A stretch of DNA of 64,000 nt, taken from NCBI RefSeq assembly GCF_004005905.1, contig NZ_SACO01000004.1:62001-126000 (forward strand), read 5' to 3'. Each line of letters starts with the position of its first letter. Positions within the stretch are counted from its first letter, which is position 1. A program made the position numbers and the translations under genes. Under the pieces are notes generated by a model. The model ran no database searches. It had not been told where the DNA came from and saw only the letters and a program-made list of their open reading frames with translations. Of the stretch, positions 35,670 through 43,641 are shown piece after piece. The DNA is from Novosphingobium umbonatum (GTDB taxonomy: Bacteria; Pseudomonadota; Alphaproteobacteria; Sphingomonadales; Sphingomonadaceae).

Positions 35670-37823
35670 ATGATGACGTCAGCTTATGTGATGAAACCCA
35701 AATGCCATTGGCTGTTTTCCGCCAGTGTTAGCCTTGCGGCCTTGATCGCCGCGCCCTCCCATGCGGCGGAAGCTGGGGATGACCATATTGTCGTCACCGC
35801 CCAGCGCCAACCCTATCGCGGCGATGTGCCGGTTAAGGAATTGCCACAGTCGATCCAGTTGATCGATGCGAAATTGATGGACAAGGTCAACCTGACCAAG
35901 CTTGATTCCATCACCGAAATCGCCAGCGGCGTGGTGCGCCAGAACAATTTCGGCGGTCTGTGGGACAGTTTCGCCATTCGCGGATTTGCCGGTGACGAGA
36001 ATTTCCCGACCGGCATTCTAGTCAACGGCTTTAACGGCGGACGCGGATACGGCGGTGCGCGCGATGCGTCCAATGTTGAAACGATCGAAGTGTTGAAAGG
36101 CCCCAATGGCGCGGTTTTCGGGCGCGGTGAACCGGGCGGTACGATCAATATCATCACCAAAAAGGCGAAGCTGGGCAGCAGCTTTGGCCGTGTGGGGCTG
36201 CAGGGCGGATCGTTCAACACCTATCGCGGCGAAGGCGATGCCAATATCGCCATCGGAGAAAAGCTGGCGGTGCGGGTGAATGGCGCGGTGGAAACGGCCG
36301 ATTCCTTCCGCCGAACGGTCCATACGTCGAAAGAAGTGGCCAATCCTTCGGTTCTGTTCCAGCCTACCGACAAGACCACGATCAGCTATGAGCTGGAATA
36401 TGTGAAACTTCGCAGCCCGTTCGATCGCGGTATCGTGGCGGTGAATGGCAAGCTGGGCGCGGTGAGCCGCAGCACCTTTCTGGGCGAGCCGGGCGATGGT
36501 CCGATGCGCGTCAACGTCTGGGGCCATCAGGCACAGGTCCAGCAAAAGCTGGGCGGCGATTGGCTGGCGATCCTTGGCTTTGGCAAGCGCAACACCAGCA
36601 TGATCGGCTATTCCGAAGACCCCGAACTGGCCAGCGGCCGCCAGACTTTGGCCAGCACCGGCACGATGTTGGCGCGCCAACGCCGCTATCGCGATTTCAG
36701 CACGCAGAATGTTACGGGCCGCGCGGAAATTTCTGGAAGGATCAAGACCGGTCCGATCCTGCACCATGTCATGCTGGGCGGGGATGTTGACGAATTTGAC
36801 ATCAACATGCTGCAACTGCGCATCCGACCCTCGGCCTATACGGCGGGCGGGGCGATTACATCGGCCAATAATGCGATCAACATTTTCAACCCCGTCTATG
36901 GCCAGCAACCGGTGCCCACCGCCATTCTCACCAATTCGCTGGAAAAGCAGAAGAGTTGGGGCATCTATTTTCAGGACCAGATGGATGTGGGTGAAAAGCT
37001 GAAGCTGCGCTTTGGCGGAAGGTTTGACCATTTCAACCAGCAAATTGGCGCGCGTGTGGGCGAATTTAACCTGACCACCAATGTGGTGAAGGAAAGGTTC
37101 AGCCCGACGGTCGGCCTGCTCTATGATCTCAACCCGCGCCTTGGCCTGTTTGCGGCATGGGGTAATGGCTTCCGCCCCAACAGCGGGCAGGATGTGCGCG
37201 GCAATCCTTTTGCGCCGGAAAACAGCAAGTCCTATGAATTGGGCACACGCTATACCAGCAAGGTCATCAGCGGATCGCTGGCGGTCTTCACCATGACCAA
37301 GCAGAATATCCTGACCTTTGACCCGCTCAACTCCGGCTTTTCCATCACCGGCGGCAGCGCGCGCAGCACGGGTGTCGAGGCCAGCGTGGATGCCCATCTG
37401 CCCGGCATGGTCGAATTGCATGGCACCTATGCCTATACCGATGCCCATTGGACCAGCGCCTCGCGCGATGTGAATTTTGGCCAGACGATCCAGCCCGGTG
37501 CCAAGCTGATCAACATCCCCGCCCATAGCGCCAATCTCTTGGTCACCAAGGGCTTTGATCTGGGCGAGGATGGCAAGCTGACCGTGGGGGCAGGGGTAAA
37601 CCATGTCTCCTCGCGCCTTGGCGAGACGGCGACCAGCTTTATTCTGCCCGCCTATACGCTCACCCGCGCTTTGGTGACGTTTGAGCCGACCAAGAACATC
37701 CGCATGGGTGTTGATGTCACCAACTTGTTCAATGTCACTTGGTACGCGTCGAGCTATTCCACCCTATGGGTGGCGCCCGGCGCCCCGCGTACGGTAATGG
37801 CTCGCATCGGTTATTCGTTCTAA
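35670..37823 (+). CDS. TonB-dependent siderophore-type receptor
   Basis: 717 aa. Signal peptide ending S-H-A-A, TonB box D-H-I-V-V-T-A-Q-R, plug with S-F-A-I-R-G-F, E-V-L-K-G-P-N-G-A-V-F-G-R-G-E-P-G-G-T-I-N-I-I-T-K, and C-terminal Y-S-F. The E-L-P-Q-S-I-Q segment and R-G-E-P-G-G form are typical of ferric-siderophore receptors such as FhuA, FpvA and FoxA. AGGGGG precedes the ATG. There is no siderophore biosynthesis, PepSY reductase or sigma/anti-sigma pair nearby, so it likely uses xenosiderophores. Confidence 0.92.
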   Translation: MMTSAYVMKPKCHWLFSASVSLAALIAAPSHAAEAGDDHIVVTAQRQPYRGDVPVKELPQSIQLIDAKLMDKVNLTKLDSITEIASGVVRQNNFGGLWDSFAIRGFAGDENFPTGILVNGFNGGRGYGGARDASNVETIEVLKGPNGAVFGRGEPGGTINIITKKAKLGSSFGRVGLQGGSFNTYRGEGDANIAIGEKLAVRVNGAVETADSFRRTVHTSKEVANPSVLFQPTDKTTISYELEYVKLRSPFDRGIVAVNGKLGAVSRSTFLGEPGDGPMRVNVWGHQAQVQQKLGGDWLAILGFGKRNTSMIGYSEDPELASGRQTLASTGTMLARQRRYRDFSTQNVTGRAEISGRIKTGPILHHVMLGGDVDEFDINMLQLRIRPSAYTAGGAITSANNAINIFNPVYGQQPVPTAILTNSLEKQKSWGIYFQDQMDVGEKLKLRFGGRFDHFNQQIGARVGEFNLTTNVVKERFSPTVGLLYDLNPRLGLFAAWGNGFRPNSGQDVRGNPFAPENSKSYELGTRYTSKVISGSLAVFTMTKQNILTFDPLNSGFSITGGSARSTGVEASVDAHLPGMVELHGTYAYTDAHWTSASRDVNFGQTIQPGAKLINIPAHSANLLVTKGFDLGEDGKLTVGAGVNHVSSRLGETATSFILPAYTLTRALVTFEPTKNIRMGVDVTNLFNVTWYASSYSTLWVAPGAPRTVMARIGYSF

Positions 37824-37842
37824 GGCTTGAACCAGTAGAGGT

Positions 37843-37870
37843 CGCCGCGCCGCAAGAGTTTGGCGCGGCG
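37843..37870. terminator. GC-rich hairpin between convergent genes
   Basis: CGCCGCGCC (37843-37851) and GGCGCGGCG (37862-37870) form a perfect 9-bp stem with a 10-nt loop, between the siderophore receptor and yaaA stops. There is no U-tract, so termination may need Rho or pausing. Confidence 0.55.
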
Positions 37871-37875
37871 GCTTC

Positions 37876-38643
37876 TCACCCTCGGGTAAAGCGCCAGCGG
37901 TCTGCGTCACTTTCCGCTGCGTCAAAGCGATAGCCATCCGTGTCAAAGCCGCGCATGGCATCAATGTCGGCAATATGGTTTTCGCACATCCAGCGGGCCA
38001 TTATGCCCCGCGCGCGCTTGGCGTGAAAGCTGATGAAGCGGGGGCCATCGGGGCCGCCGCCCTCGCGGAATTCCACCTCGATCACCCGCAGGCCATTGAG
38101 CTTGCCCGCAACGGCGGCAAAATATTCCTGACTGGCCAGATTGAGCACCACGCCCGACCCTTCCTCGGCCACTTCCTCCAGCAGACGGGCGGCAATACGC
38201 GTGCCCCACCAGTCGGTCAGTTTCTTGTTACCCGCAGGCTGCGGCGGCGCCCATCTGGTGCCCATTTCCAGACGATAGGGGCGGATCGCATCCAAAGGGC
38301 GCAGCAGGCCATAAAGGCCCGACAGCATGCGCAAATGGTTCTGGGCAAAGGCGACACCGGCCTCGTCCAGCGTATGCACCTCAAAGCCGGTGTAAACATC
38401 GCCGGCAAAGGCAAACAGGGCCTGTCTTTCGGGCTGGTCGGCAAAATTGTTGAACCGCTCGACGTTCAATTGCGCCAGCTTGGGCGAAATATGCATCAAT
38501 TTGCCCAATTGCTCCGCCGAGAGATGGGCCGCCGCTTTCGCCAGTTCCAGCGCCTCTGACCCGAAATGGGGGCGCGACAGGTCCAGCGGCGGCAATTGGC
38601 GTTCGAAATCCAGCGTTTTGGCGGGGGAAAGCAGGGTAATCAT
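37876..38643 (-). CDS. yaaA: Peroxide stress protein YaaA (DUF328/UPF0246)
   Basis: 255 aa beginning M-I-T-L-L-S-P-A-K-T-L-D, the invariant YaaA N-terminus, with F-A-G-D-V-Y-T-G, L-S-G-L-Y-G-L-L-R-P-L-D, R-L-E-M-G-T and F-H-A-K-R-A-R-G also present. YaaA lowers free iron during peroxide stress and binds DNA in E. coli. The longer frame upstream (to 38751) lacks homology, so the start is placed at 38643 even though its ribosome-binding site is weak. Confidence 0.95.
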   Translation of the reverse strand: MITLLSPAKTLDFERQLPPLDLSRPHFGSEALELAKAAAHLSAEQLGKLMHISPKLAQLNVERFNNFADQPERQALFAFAGDVYTGFEVHTLDEAGVAFAQNHLRMLSGLYGLLRPLDAIRPYRLEMGTRWAPPQPAGNKKLTDWWGTRIAARLLEEVAEEGSGVVLNLASQEYFAAVAGKLNGLRVIEVEFREGGGPDGPRFISFHAKRARGIMARWMCENHIADIDAMRGFDTDGYRFDAAESDADRWRFTRG

Positions 38644-38776
38644 AGGCGTGCCGATAGCGCTGGCGTCATTCAGCGTCAAACCATGCGGCCTGCTTTCACC
38701 ACAGGGCAATGGCCTGCCTTGACGGGATCGGTTGAAGCGGCCACCAGTCATGCGCAGACATAAGGTGGGTTGGGTG

Positions 38777-39943
38777 ATGCATTCGAAATGGTTTCCGGTT
38801 GCTTTGGGCGTTGCTTTGGGCGTTTCACCGGCGCAGGCCGCATCTGTGCCGCTGCTGCTGGGCAGCTATACCGGTGGGCAGAGCAAAGGCATCTATCTCT
38901 ACCGCTTTGATGAAAACAGCGGGCAGATCACCCCCCAACCGCAACAGGTTATGCTATCGGACAATCCATCTTGGTTGACCTTGTCGGCGGATCGCCATGT
39001 CCTGTTTGCCGTGAACGAAAATGGGGAAGGGGCGCGGGACCCGATCGGGCGGGTCAGCGCCTACCGCATCGATCCGGTGCATGGCACGATGCGGATGATC
39101 AACCGCGCGGCATCGCTGGGGACAGAGCCGACCCATGCCAGTTTGAGCAAGGACGGGCGCTTTCTGTTTGTCGCCAATTATGCGGTTTCGGCCGATCCTG
39201 GCGGGATGTTGACGGTCTTGCCGGTGGGCAAGAATGGGGCATTGGGCGCGGCGGTGCAGGTCAAGACCTATCGTGCCAGCATGGTGAATGTGGAAAGACA
39301 GTCCTCGCCCCATGTCCATTCGGTGGTGTCCTCTCCCGACGGGCGCTTCGTTTTCGTGCAGGATCTGGGCGGGGACCGGATCTATGCCTATCGCTATCAC
39401 CCGGAGCGGCGCGAGGCTCCATTGGCGGCTTTGGCCGAGCAGCCATTTACCGCCCTGCCCGCCGGATCGGGGCCGCGTCATTTGTTGTTTTCGCGTGATG
39501 GCCGTTATGCCTACGTTACCTTGGAGATGACGGGGCAGGTGGCGGTTCTGGAGCACCATGAAGGGCACTTGACCCTGCGCCAGACTTTGCCGCTGGCACC
39601 GGAGGGATTTGCGGGCAAGCTGAGCGCGGCGGCGTTGCATTTCTCGCCCGATGGCCGGTTTCTGTCGGTGACCAGTCGCGGGGATGACAACCATCTGGTC
39701 AGCTTTGCGATTTCCGCCAGTGATGGTTCGCTCACCCGTGTCGACCGGCGGGCGGTGGAAGGTGTGGAGCCGCGCGAATTTGCCTTTTCCCCCGATGGGC
39801 GCTTTGTGCTGGTGGCCAATCAACGCAGTCAGGCCGTGAAGGTTTTTCGCCGCGATCCTGCCAGTGGCAAGGTGCTGGATCTGGTGCAAAGCTTGCGCAT
39901 CGATCAGGTGTCGGACATCAAATTTTTGCCTCAAGGCCGCTGA
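38777..39943 (+). CDS. Exported lactonase-like seven-bladed beta-propeller (Pgl/CarB type)
   Basis: 388 aa with signal peptide M-H-S-K-W-F-P-V-A-L...A-Q-A-A. The family pattern is clear: L-L-G-S-Y-T-G-G-Q-S-K-G-I-Y, then repeats of F-S-P-D-G-R-F and P-x-H-V-H-S-V, G-P-R-H-L and E-P-R-E-F-A. The family includes 6-phosphogluconolactonase YbhE and muconate-cycloisomerase-like proteins. Export argues against a pentose-phosphate role and for a periplasmic sugar lactone, for example from a periplasmic sugar dehydrogenase (inference). The start at 38777 follows AGGTGG. Confidence 0.88.
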   Translation: MHSKWFPVALGVALGVSPAQAASVPLLLGSYTGGQSKGIYLYRFDENSGQITPQPQQVMLSDNPSWLTLSADRHVLFAVNENGEGARDPIGRVSAYRIDPVHGTMRMINRAASLGTEPTHASLSKDGRFLFVANYAVSADPGGMLTVLPVGKNGALGAAVQVKTYRASMVNVERQSSPHVHSVVSSPDGRFVFVQDLGGDRIYAYRYHPERREAPLAALAEQPFTALPAGSGPRHLLFSRDGRYAYVTLEMTGQVAVLEHHEGHLTLRQTLPLAPEGFAGKLSAAALHFSPDGRFLSVTSRGDDNHLVSFAISASDGSLTRVDRRAVEGVEPREFAFSPDGRFVLVANQRSQAVKVFRRDPASGKVLDLVQSLRIDQVSDIKFLPQGR

Positions 39944-39974
39944 CCGGCGTTTGGCGCCCTTCGAAAGGGGGGCA

Positions 39975-40868
39975 TCACGCTTTGCAAATGGCCTCCAGAA
40001 AGTCGATCACGGCCCGATAGCGCGGCGATAGCAGCCTTTGGCCGGGGTAGATGATGGTCATGCGCGCGGCTTCCTGATCAAAGCTGGCGGTGGTCCATAC
40101 CTGGGTTAACGAGCCATTGGACAGGCCGGCGTGGCAATAGCGATCGGGCAGGAAAGACACGCCCAGCCCCGCCTCCACCGCCGCGCGCACAGCCAGCGGG
40201 TCGGTGATTTGCATCACCTTGCGCCCCAGAGCCAGTTTCTGCGTTTCGCCATGCACGCGCAGCGAGAGCGCTTGGCTGTTATAGCGGCTCTCGACTAGCT
40301 TGATATGGCCGAAATCGGGGGTGGAATCAGGTCTGATATCATGCGCTTGGGCATAGGCGGGGCTGGTGATCCAGATCAGGCGGCCACCCAGAAGATGCCT
40401 TTGCGACAGGCCGGAGTCAGGTTGCATACCGGCCACCACGGCCAGATCGCAGGCGCCGCCGGTGACATCGGGTTGGGACAGATTGGTGATAATATCCAGC
40501 TCGATCGCGGGATAGCGCGCGACAAAATCCACCAGACGCGGGCTGAGGATTTCGCGGCAAAAGGCAGGCGGGGCGGCCAGACGGACCTTGCCCGAAGGAG
40601 CGGCGCGCAAGCCTTGCATAAAGGCGTCGGTTTCGGTCGCCAGCTCCAGAATGCTGCTCGCTCGGGCGTGAAAGGCTTCCCCTTCCTGCGTGATGCGTAA
40701 AGCGCGCGAGCTGCGTTCCACTAGACGCATGCCCAGATCATGTTCCAATCGGGTTAACGCCTTGCTGACCGTCGATTTCGGGCAATCGAGCCGCCGCGCC
40801 GCCGCCGTCACACCGCCGGTTTCGACGATGGCGCAATAATAGGACAGGTCGTCGAGTTGCCAGCGCAT
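39975..40868 (-). CDS. LysR-family regulator, probable gallate regulator
   Basis: 297 aa. Helix-turn-helix G-V-T-A-A-A-R-R-L-D-C-P-K-S-T-V-S-K-A-L-T-R-L-E (recognition helix included), plus an effector domain of the CrgA/AaeR type. It is divergent from the gallate dioxygenase across 104 nt that contain two perfect dyads. By analogy with GalR of pseudomonads it probably activates the dioxygenase gene in response to gallate or a ring-cleavage product. Confidence 0.9.
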   Translation of the reverse strand: MRWQLDDLSYYCAIVETGGVTAAARRLDCPKSTVSKALTRLEHDLGMRLVERSSRALRITQEGEAFHARASSILELATETDAFMQGLRAAPSGKVRLAAPPAFCREILSPRLVDFVARYPAIELDIITNLSQPDVTGGACDLAVVAGMQPDSGLSQRHLLGGRLIWITSPAYAQAHDIRPDSTPDFGHIKLVESRYNSQALSLRVHGETQKLALGRKVMQITDPLAVRAAVEAGLGVSFLPDRYCHAGLSNGSLTQVWTTASFDQEAARMTIIYPGQRLLSPRYRAVIDFLEAICKA

Positions 40869-40886
40869 AGGCTTGTTTCCATATGT

Positions 40887-40899
40887 GAACGATGCGTTC
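40887..40899. promoter_or_regulatory. Perfect dyad near the LysR start
   Basis: GAACG-ATG-CGTTC is a perfect 5-3-5 inverted repeat 19 nt upstream of the LysR start, well placed for autorepression by the LysR protein. Confidence 0.45.
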
Positions 40900-40917
40900 T
40901 TTCTAGGCCGATTGTTT

Positions 40918-40941
40918 GCGATTTGGCCAATGCTAAATCGC
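40918..40941. promoter_or_regulatory. Perfect 7-bp dyad, candidate LysR activator site of the gallate dioxygenase gene
   Basis: GCGATTT (40918-40924) and AAATCGC (40935-40941) flank a 10-nt centre that includes the palindrome TTGGCCAA (40923-40930). It lies 32-55 nt upstream of the dioxygenase start. Arm and spacing resemble LysR T-N11-A boxes. Confidence 0.5.
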
Positions 40942-40972
40942 CATCATCAACCTGCTATGGGAAGGATCACTG

Positions 40973-42235
40973 ATGGCTATTCTCGTCGGCGGCATTGGCG
41001 CCTCTCACTCGCCCACTATCGGATTTGCCAAGGATACCGGCAAACAGAACGATCCGGCATGGGCGCCGATCTTTGAAGGTTTCGCCCAGATCCGCCAATG
41101 GGTGCAGAAAGAGAAGATCGACGTGATCTTCACCATCTATAACGATCATGTCACCTCGTTCTTTTTCGACCATTATTCGGCCTTTTGCCTTGGTATTGAC
41201 GATCAATATGTCGCGGCCGACGAAGGCGGCGGCCCGCGCAAGATCGCGCCGGTCAAGGGCCATCTGGGCCTTGCCAGCCATATCGGTTTCAGTCTCGTGG
41301 CCGACGAATTCGACATGAGCTTTTTTCAGGGCAAGCCGGTGGACCACGGTTTCCTCTCGCCGCTGGGCATGTTGGGCGATGACAATGGCCCGTGGCAAGG
41401 CGCGGTGGTGCCGCTGCAGGTGGGCGTGCTGCAATTGCCGATCCCCAACGCGCGCCGCTGCTACAAGCTGGGAAAGAGCTTACGCAAGGCGATCGAGTCC
41501 TATCCCGAAGATCTGCGCGTGGCGGTGATGGCCACCGGCGGCCTGTCGCATCAGGTGCATGGCGAGCGTGCCGGTTTCATCAATGAAGCGAGGGATGATG
41601 AATTCCTCGACCTGCTGGAAAAATCGCCGGAAGCTTTGGTGGAAAAGCGTCTGGCCGAATATGCCGCTTTGGGCGGAATGGAAGGCGCCGAGGTCATCAT
41701 GTGGCTGATCATGCGTGGGGCTTTGTCGGACAAGGTGAACTTGGCTCACAAATCCACCTATGCTCCCTCGGCCACCAATATTGCCACGCTGGTGTTTGAA
41801 GATACCGGTTCGGCCCCTTCCAAGGCGGGCGTTGAAGCCTATCGCGCGCATGTCGGTTATGAATTGGCTGGCGCCGAAAAGCTGGAAGGGACCTATCCCT
41901 TTACGCTGGACCGCAGTCGCGCCAATTACCGCGTCAATGCTTTCCTGCATCGCTTGATCGTTCCGGCGCATCGTGCGCGCTTTAAGAATGACTTTGATGC
42001 GTTGGCCATCGAATATGGTCTGACGGAAGAAGAAACCGCTCTGATCAAGAACCGCGAATGGTTGAAACTCATCCAGCGCGGCGTCAGCTTCTTTGTGCTG
42101 GAAAAGATGGCGGCGGTTTTGGGCGTGTCCAATCCGGAGGTCTACGCCCATTTCCGTGGCGAGACGCTGGAGCAATATCTGGCCACCCGCAAACAGGCTA
42201 TCACCTATTCGGTGTCGGGTGACGTGGAGGATTGA
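40973..42235 (+). CDS. desB: Gallate dioxygenase, fused LigB-LigA type (DesB/GalA)
   Basis: 420 aa, matching the roughly 418-420 aa of DesB/GalA. The N-terminal LigB-type catalytic domain (about 1-280) has iron ligands His12 (G-A-S-H-S-P), His59 (Y-N-D-H) and Glu240 (G-M-E-G-A-E), with base candidates His125 and His193. The C-terminal LigA-type helical domain (about 300-415) ends in F-R-G-E-T-L-E-Q-Y-L-A-T-R. The enzyme cleaves gallate extradiol to 4-oxalomesaconate with Fe(II) and O2. AAGGA stands 7 nt before the ATG. No hydratase or aldolase genes follow, so downstream steps are encoded elsewhere. Confidence 0.93.
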   Translation: MAILVGGIGASHSPTIGFAKDTGKQNDPAWAPIFEGFAQIRQWVQKEKIDVIFTIYNDHVTSFFFDHYSAFCLGIDDQYVAADEGGGPRKIAPVKGHLGLASHIGFSLVADEFDMSFFQGKPVDHGFLSPLGMLGDDNGPWQGAVVPLQVGVLQLPIPNARRCYKLGKSLRKAIESYPEDLRVAVMATGGLSHQVHGERAGFINEARDDEFLDLLEKSPEALVEKRLAEYAALGGMEGAEVIMWLIMRGALSDKVNLAHKSTYAPSATNIATLVFEDTGSAPSKAGVEAYRAHVGYELAGAEKLEGTYPFTLDRSRANYRVNAFLHRLIVPAHRARFKNDFDALAIEYGLTEEETALIKNREWLKLIQRGVSFFVLEKMAAVLGVSNPEVYAHFRGETLEQYLATRKQAITYSVSGDVED

Positions 42236-42241
42236 CCGGTT

Positions 42242-42279
42242 CACTGTGCCGGAACCTTTGCTCGCGTTCCGGCACAGTG
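42242..42279. terminator. Perfect 14-bp hairpin between convergent genes
   Basis: CACTGTGCCGGAAC (42242-42255) and its exact reverse complement (42266-42279) enclose a 10-nt loop. It lies just after the gallate dioxygenase stop and before the DUF1080 stop. It is a very stable bidirectional terminator-like structure without a U-tract. Confidence 0.7.
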
Positions 42280-42300
42280 GCGCATGGGCCGGATCAGGGG

Positions 42301-43148
42301 TTACAGTTCCTTGATCCGGATGTTGCGCCAGCGACATTGGGCGCCATGGCCCCAGCGTGCATCCTTGAACACGGGGTCATTGTCATGCACTTCCAGCGCG
42401 ATATGACCGCGCGGGCCCAGCAGGTTCAGGATCGCTTCTGGATCATAATCGGGGGCCTGCATCGCGGCGGTGTCCAGTTCGGCGATTTTCACCCCGTTTA
42501 CCCATGTGGTGATTATCGGCAAGGCACCCACAACGCGGATGCGCATTTCGTTCCACTCGCCCCATTGCCATGCTTGCAGAAATTCCTGCACATCGGCGGC
42601 ATAGGACAGGCGGCCAATTGTTCGGGTTGCAGCGGTTCGTGGGAATCTTCGGGCGTATCGGCTTGCAGGCCGATCGGTTCGCCCGCTTCATTGCGTAACG
42701 CCTTGATCTTGAAAGGCGCGGCCATGAAAGAGGCCAGTCCATTGCCGAAAAAGCCTGCAATCCCGCCACTCTCGCGATGGTCCAGCAGGATCTGGAAACC
42801 TTCCCAGCTATCGCGTTGGCGGCGCACCATAATGCCGGTGTCGGCGGGCCAGTCGGGGCGCGCCTCGAGCACCAGTTCAAAATCGCCGAAAGTCTCCTCG
42901 GTGATCAGATAGCCGCCATAGCCGCTGCCGGCAAATTCCTGTTCGCCGACGATATAGCCATCTTCGACAAACCAATGCGCCGCGTGCTTTTCCGGTTCGA
43001 CCGGCGCGGGGATGCCCCTTTGCGCCCAGATCTCGGCCACGGTGGGGCCGCCGGGGTAGATCGCGCCATAGACGCGCGGAATGGCGCGCCATCCTTGCAA
43101 TGTCTTGCCATCGAACAAGGGGCGAAAACCGTCCTCCTGCAGCATCAT
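42301..43148 (-). pseudogene. DUF1080 (3-keto-glycoside hydrolase-like) gene broken by a frameshift
   Basis: Two frames together give one complete DUF1080 concanavalin-like domain. The first (43148 down to about 42620) runs from F-R-P-L-F-D-G-K-T-L-Q-G-W to D-S-H-E-P-L-Q-P-E-Q. The second (about 42618 to 42301) continues I-G-R-L-S-Y-A-A-D-V-Q-E-F...W-N-E-M-R-I-R-V-V-G, T-T-W-V-N-G, and ends H-G-A-Q-C-R-W-R-N-I-R-I-K-E-L. One missing base near 42618-42622 explains the break; a sequencing error is possible. DUF1080 proteins include hydrolases of 3-keto-glycosides. The 5' end overlaps the UPF0303 stop by 4 nt. Confidence 0.82.
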
Positions 43149-43615
43149 ACCTCTCCCTTTTGCTTGTTTTGCAATGCGGCCAATGCGGCCAGCACCAATT
43201 CGTGATCATCCAGTTGCGGCAGGCCCGAAACGCCGACCACGCCCACCATGCCGACATGGTCGACCAGAATGGGAACCGCGCCACCGGCGGCGGCATAGGT
43301 GGCATGGTCGAGGCCAAAGCGTTCGAACATGTCGGGCGCGGCGGAGAATTTGCGGTTCATGGCATAGCTGGAACATTGAAACCGCCATGCAATCGCCGCC
43401 TTGCGCCGGATCCAGCCCGGATTGTCGGATGTGGCCCCGGGCAAAAGCGCGGTGAACAGGCAAGTGTGGCCCAAAGTAATCTCTATTGCGACGGGAGCGT
43501 TGATGGCGCGTCCTGCCTCGCGCAGATAGCTGCCCAGCCACCACGCGTCATCGGCGTTGAAACGGGGGAGGGACAGGGCCTGCTCCCTTGCGAGCAATGT
43601 GTCTAATTCAGTCAT
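43145..43615 (-). CDS. UPF0303 family protein, copy 2
   Basis: 156 aa, clearly paralogous to the protein at 4886-5368: shared D-D-A-W-W-L-G, A-I-E-I-x-L-G-x-T-C-L-F, L-L-P-G-A-T-x-D-N-x-G-W-I, S-S-Y-A-M and V-S-G-L-P-Q-L-D-D-H. It lies between the MFS symporter and the DUF1080 gene in a tight operon (26-nt gap and 4-nt overlap). The fold is shared with heme-binding HbpS and with GlcG; activity is unproven. Its association with a glycoside-type operon hints at a metabolic rather than a heme role. Confidence 0.85.
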   Translation of the reverse strand: MTELDTLLAREQALSLPRFNADDAWWLGSYLREAGRAINAPVAIEITLGHTCLFTALLPGATSDNPGWIRRKAAIAWRFQCSSYAMNRKFSAAPDMFERFGLDHATYAAAGGAVPILVDHVGMVGVVGVSGLPQLDDHELVLAALAALQNKQKGEV

Positions 43616-43641
43616 GGTACGGGGGCCTTTTATGATGAGGT

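Noticed and set aside
36018..37604. 528-codon frame antisense to the siderophore receptor
   Set aside because: The plus-strand receptor has signal peptide, plug and barrel; the antisense frame shows no recognisable feature.
38777..39943. Calling this gene cytosolic 6-phosphogluconolactonase (pgl)
   Set aside because: It has a clear signal peptide and no pentose-phosphate neighbours, so only the lactonase-like fold is claimed.
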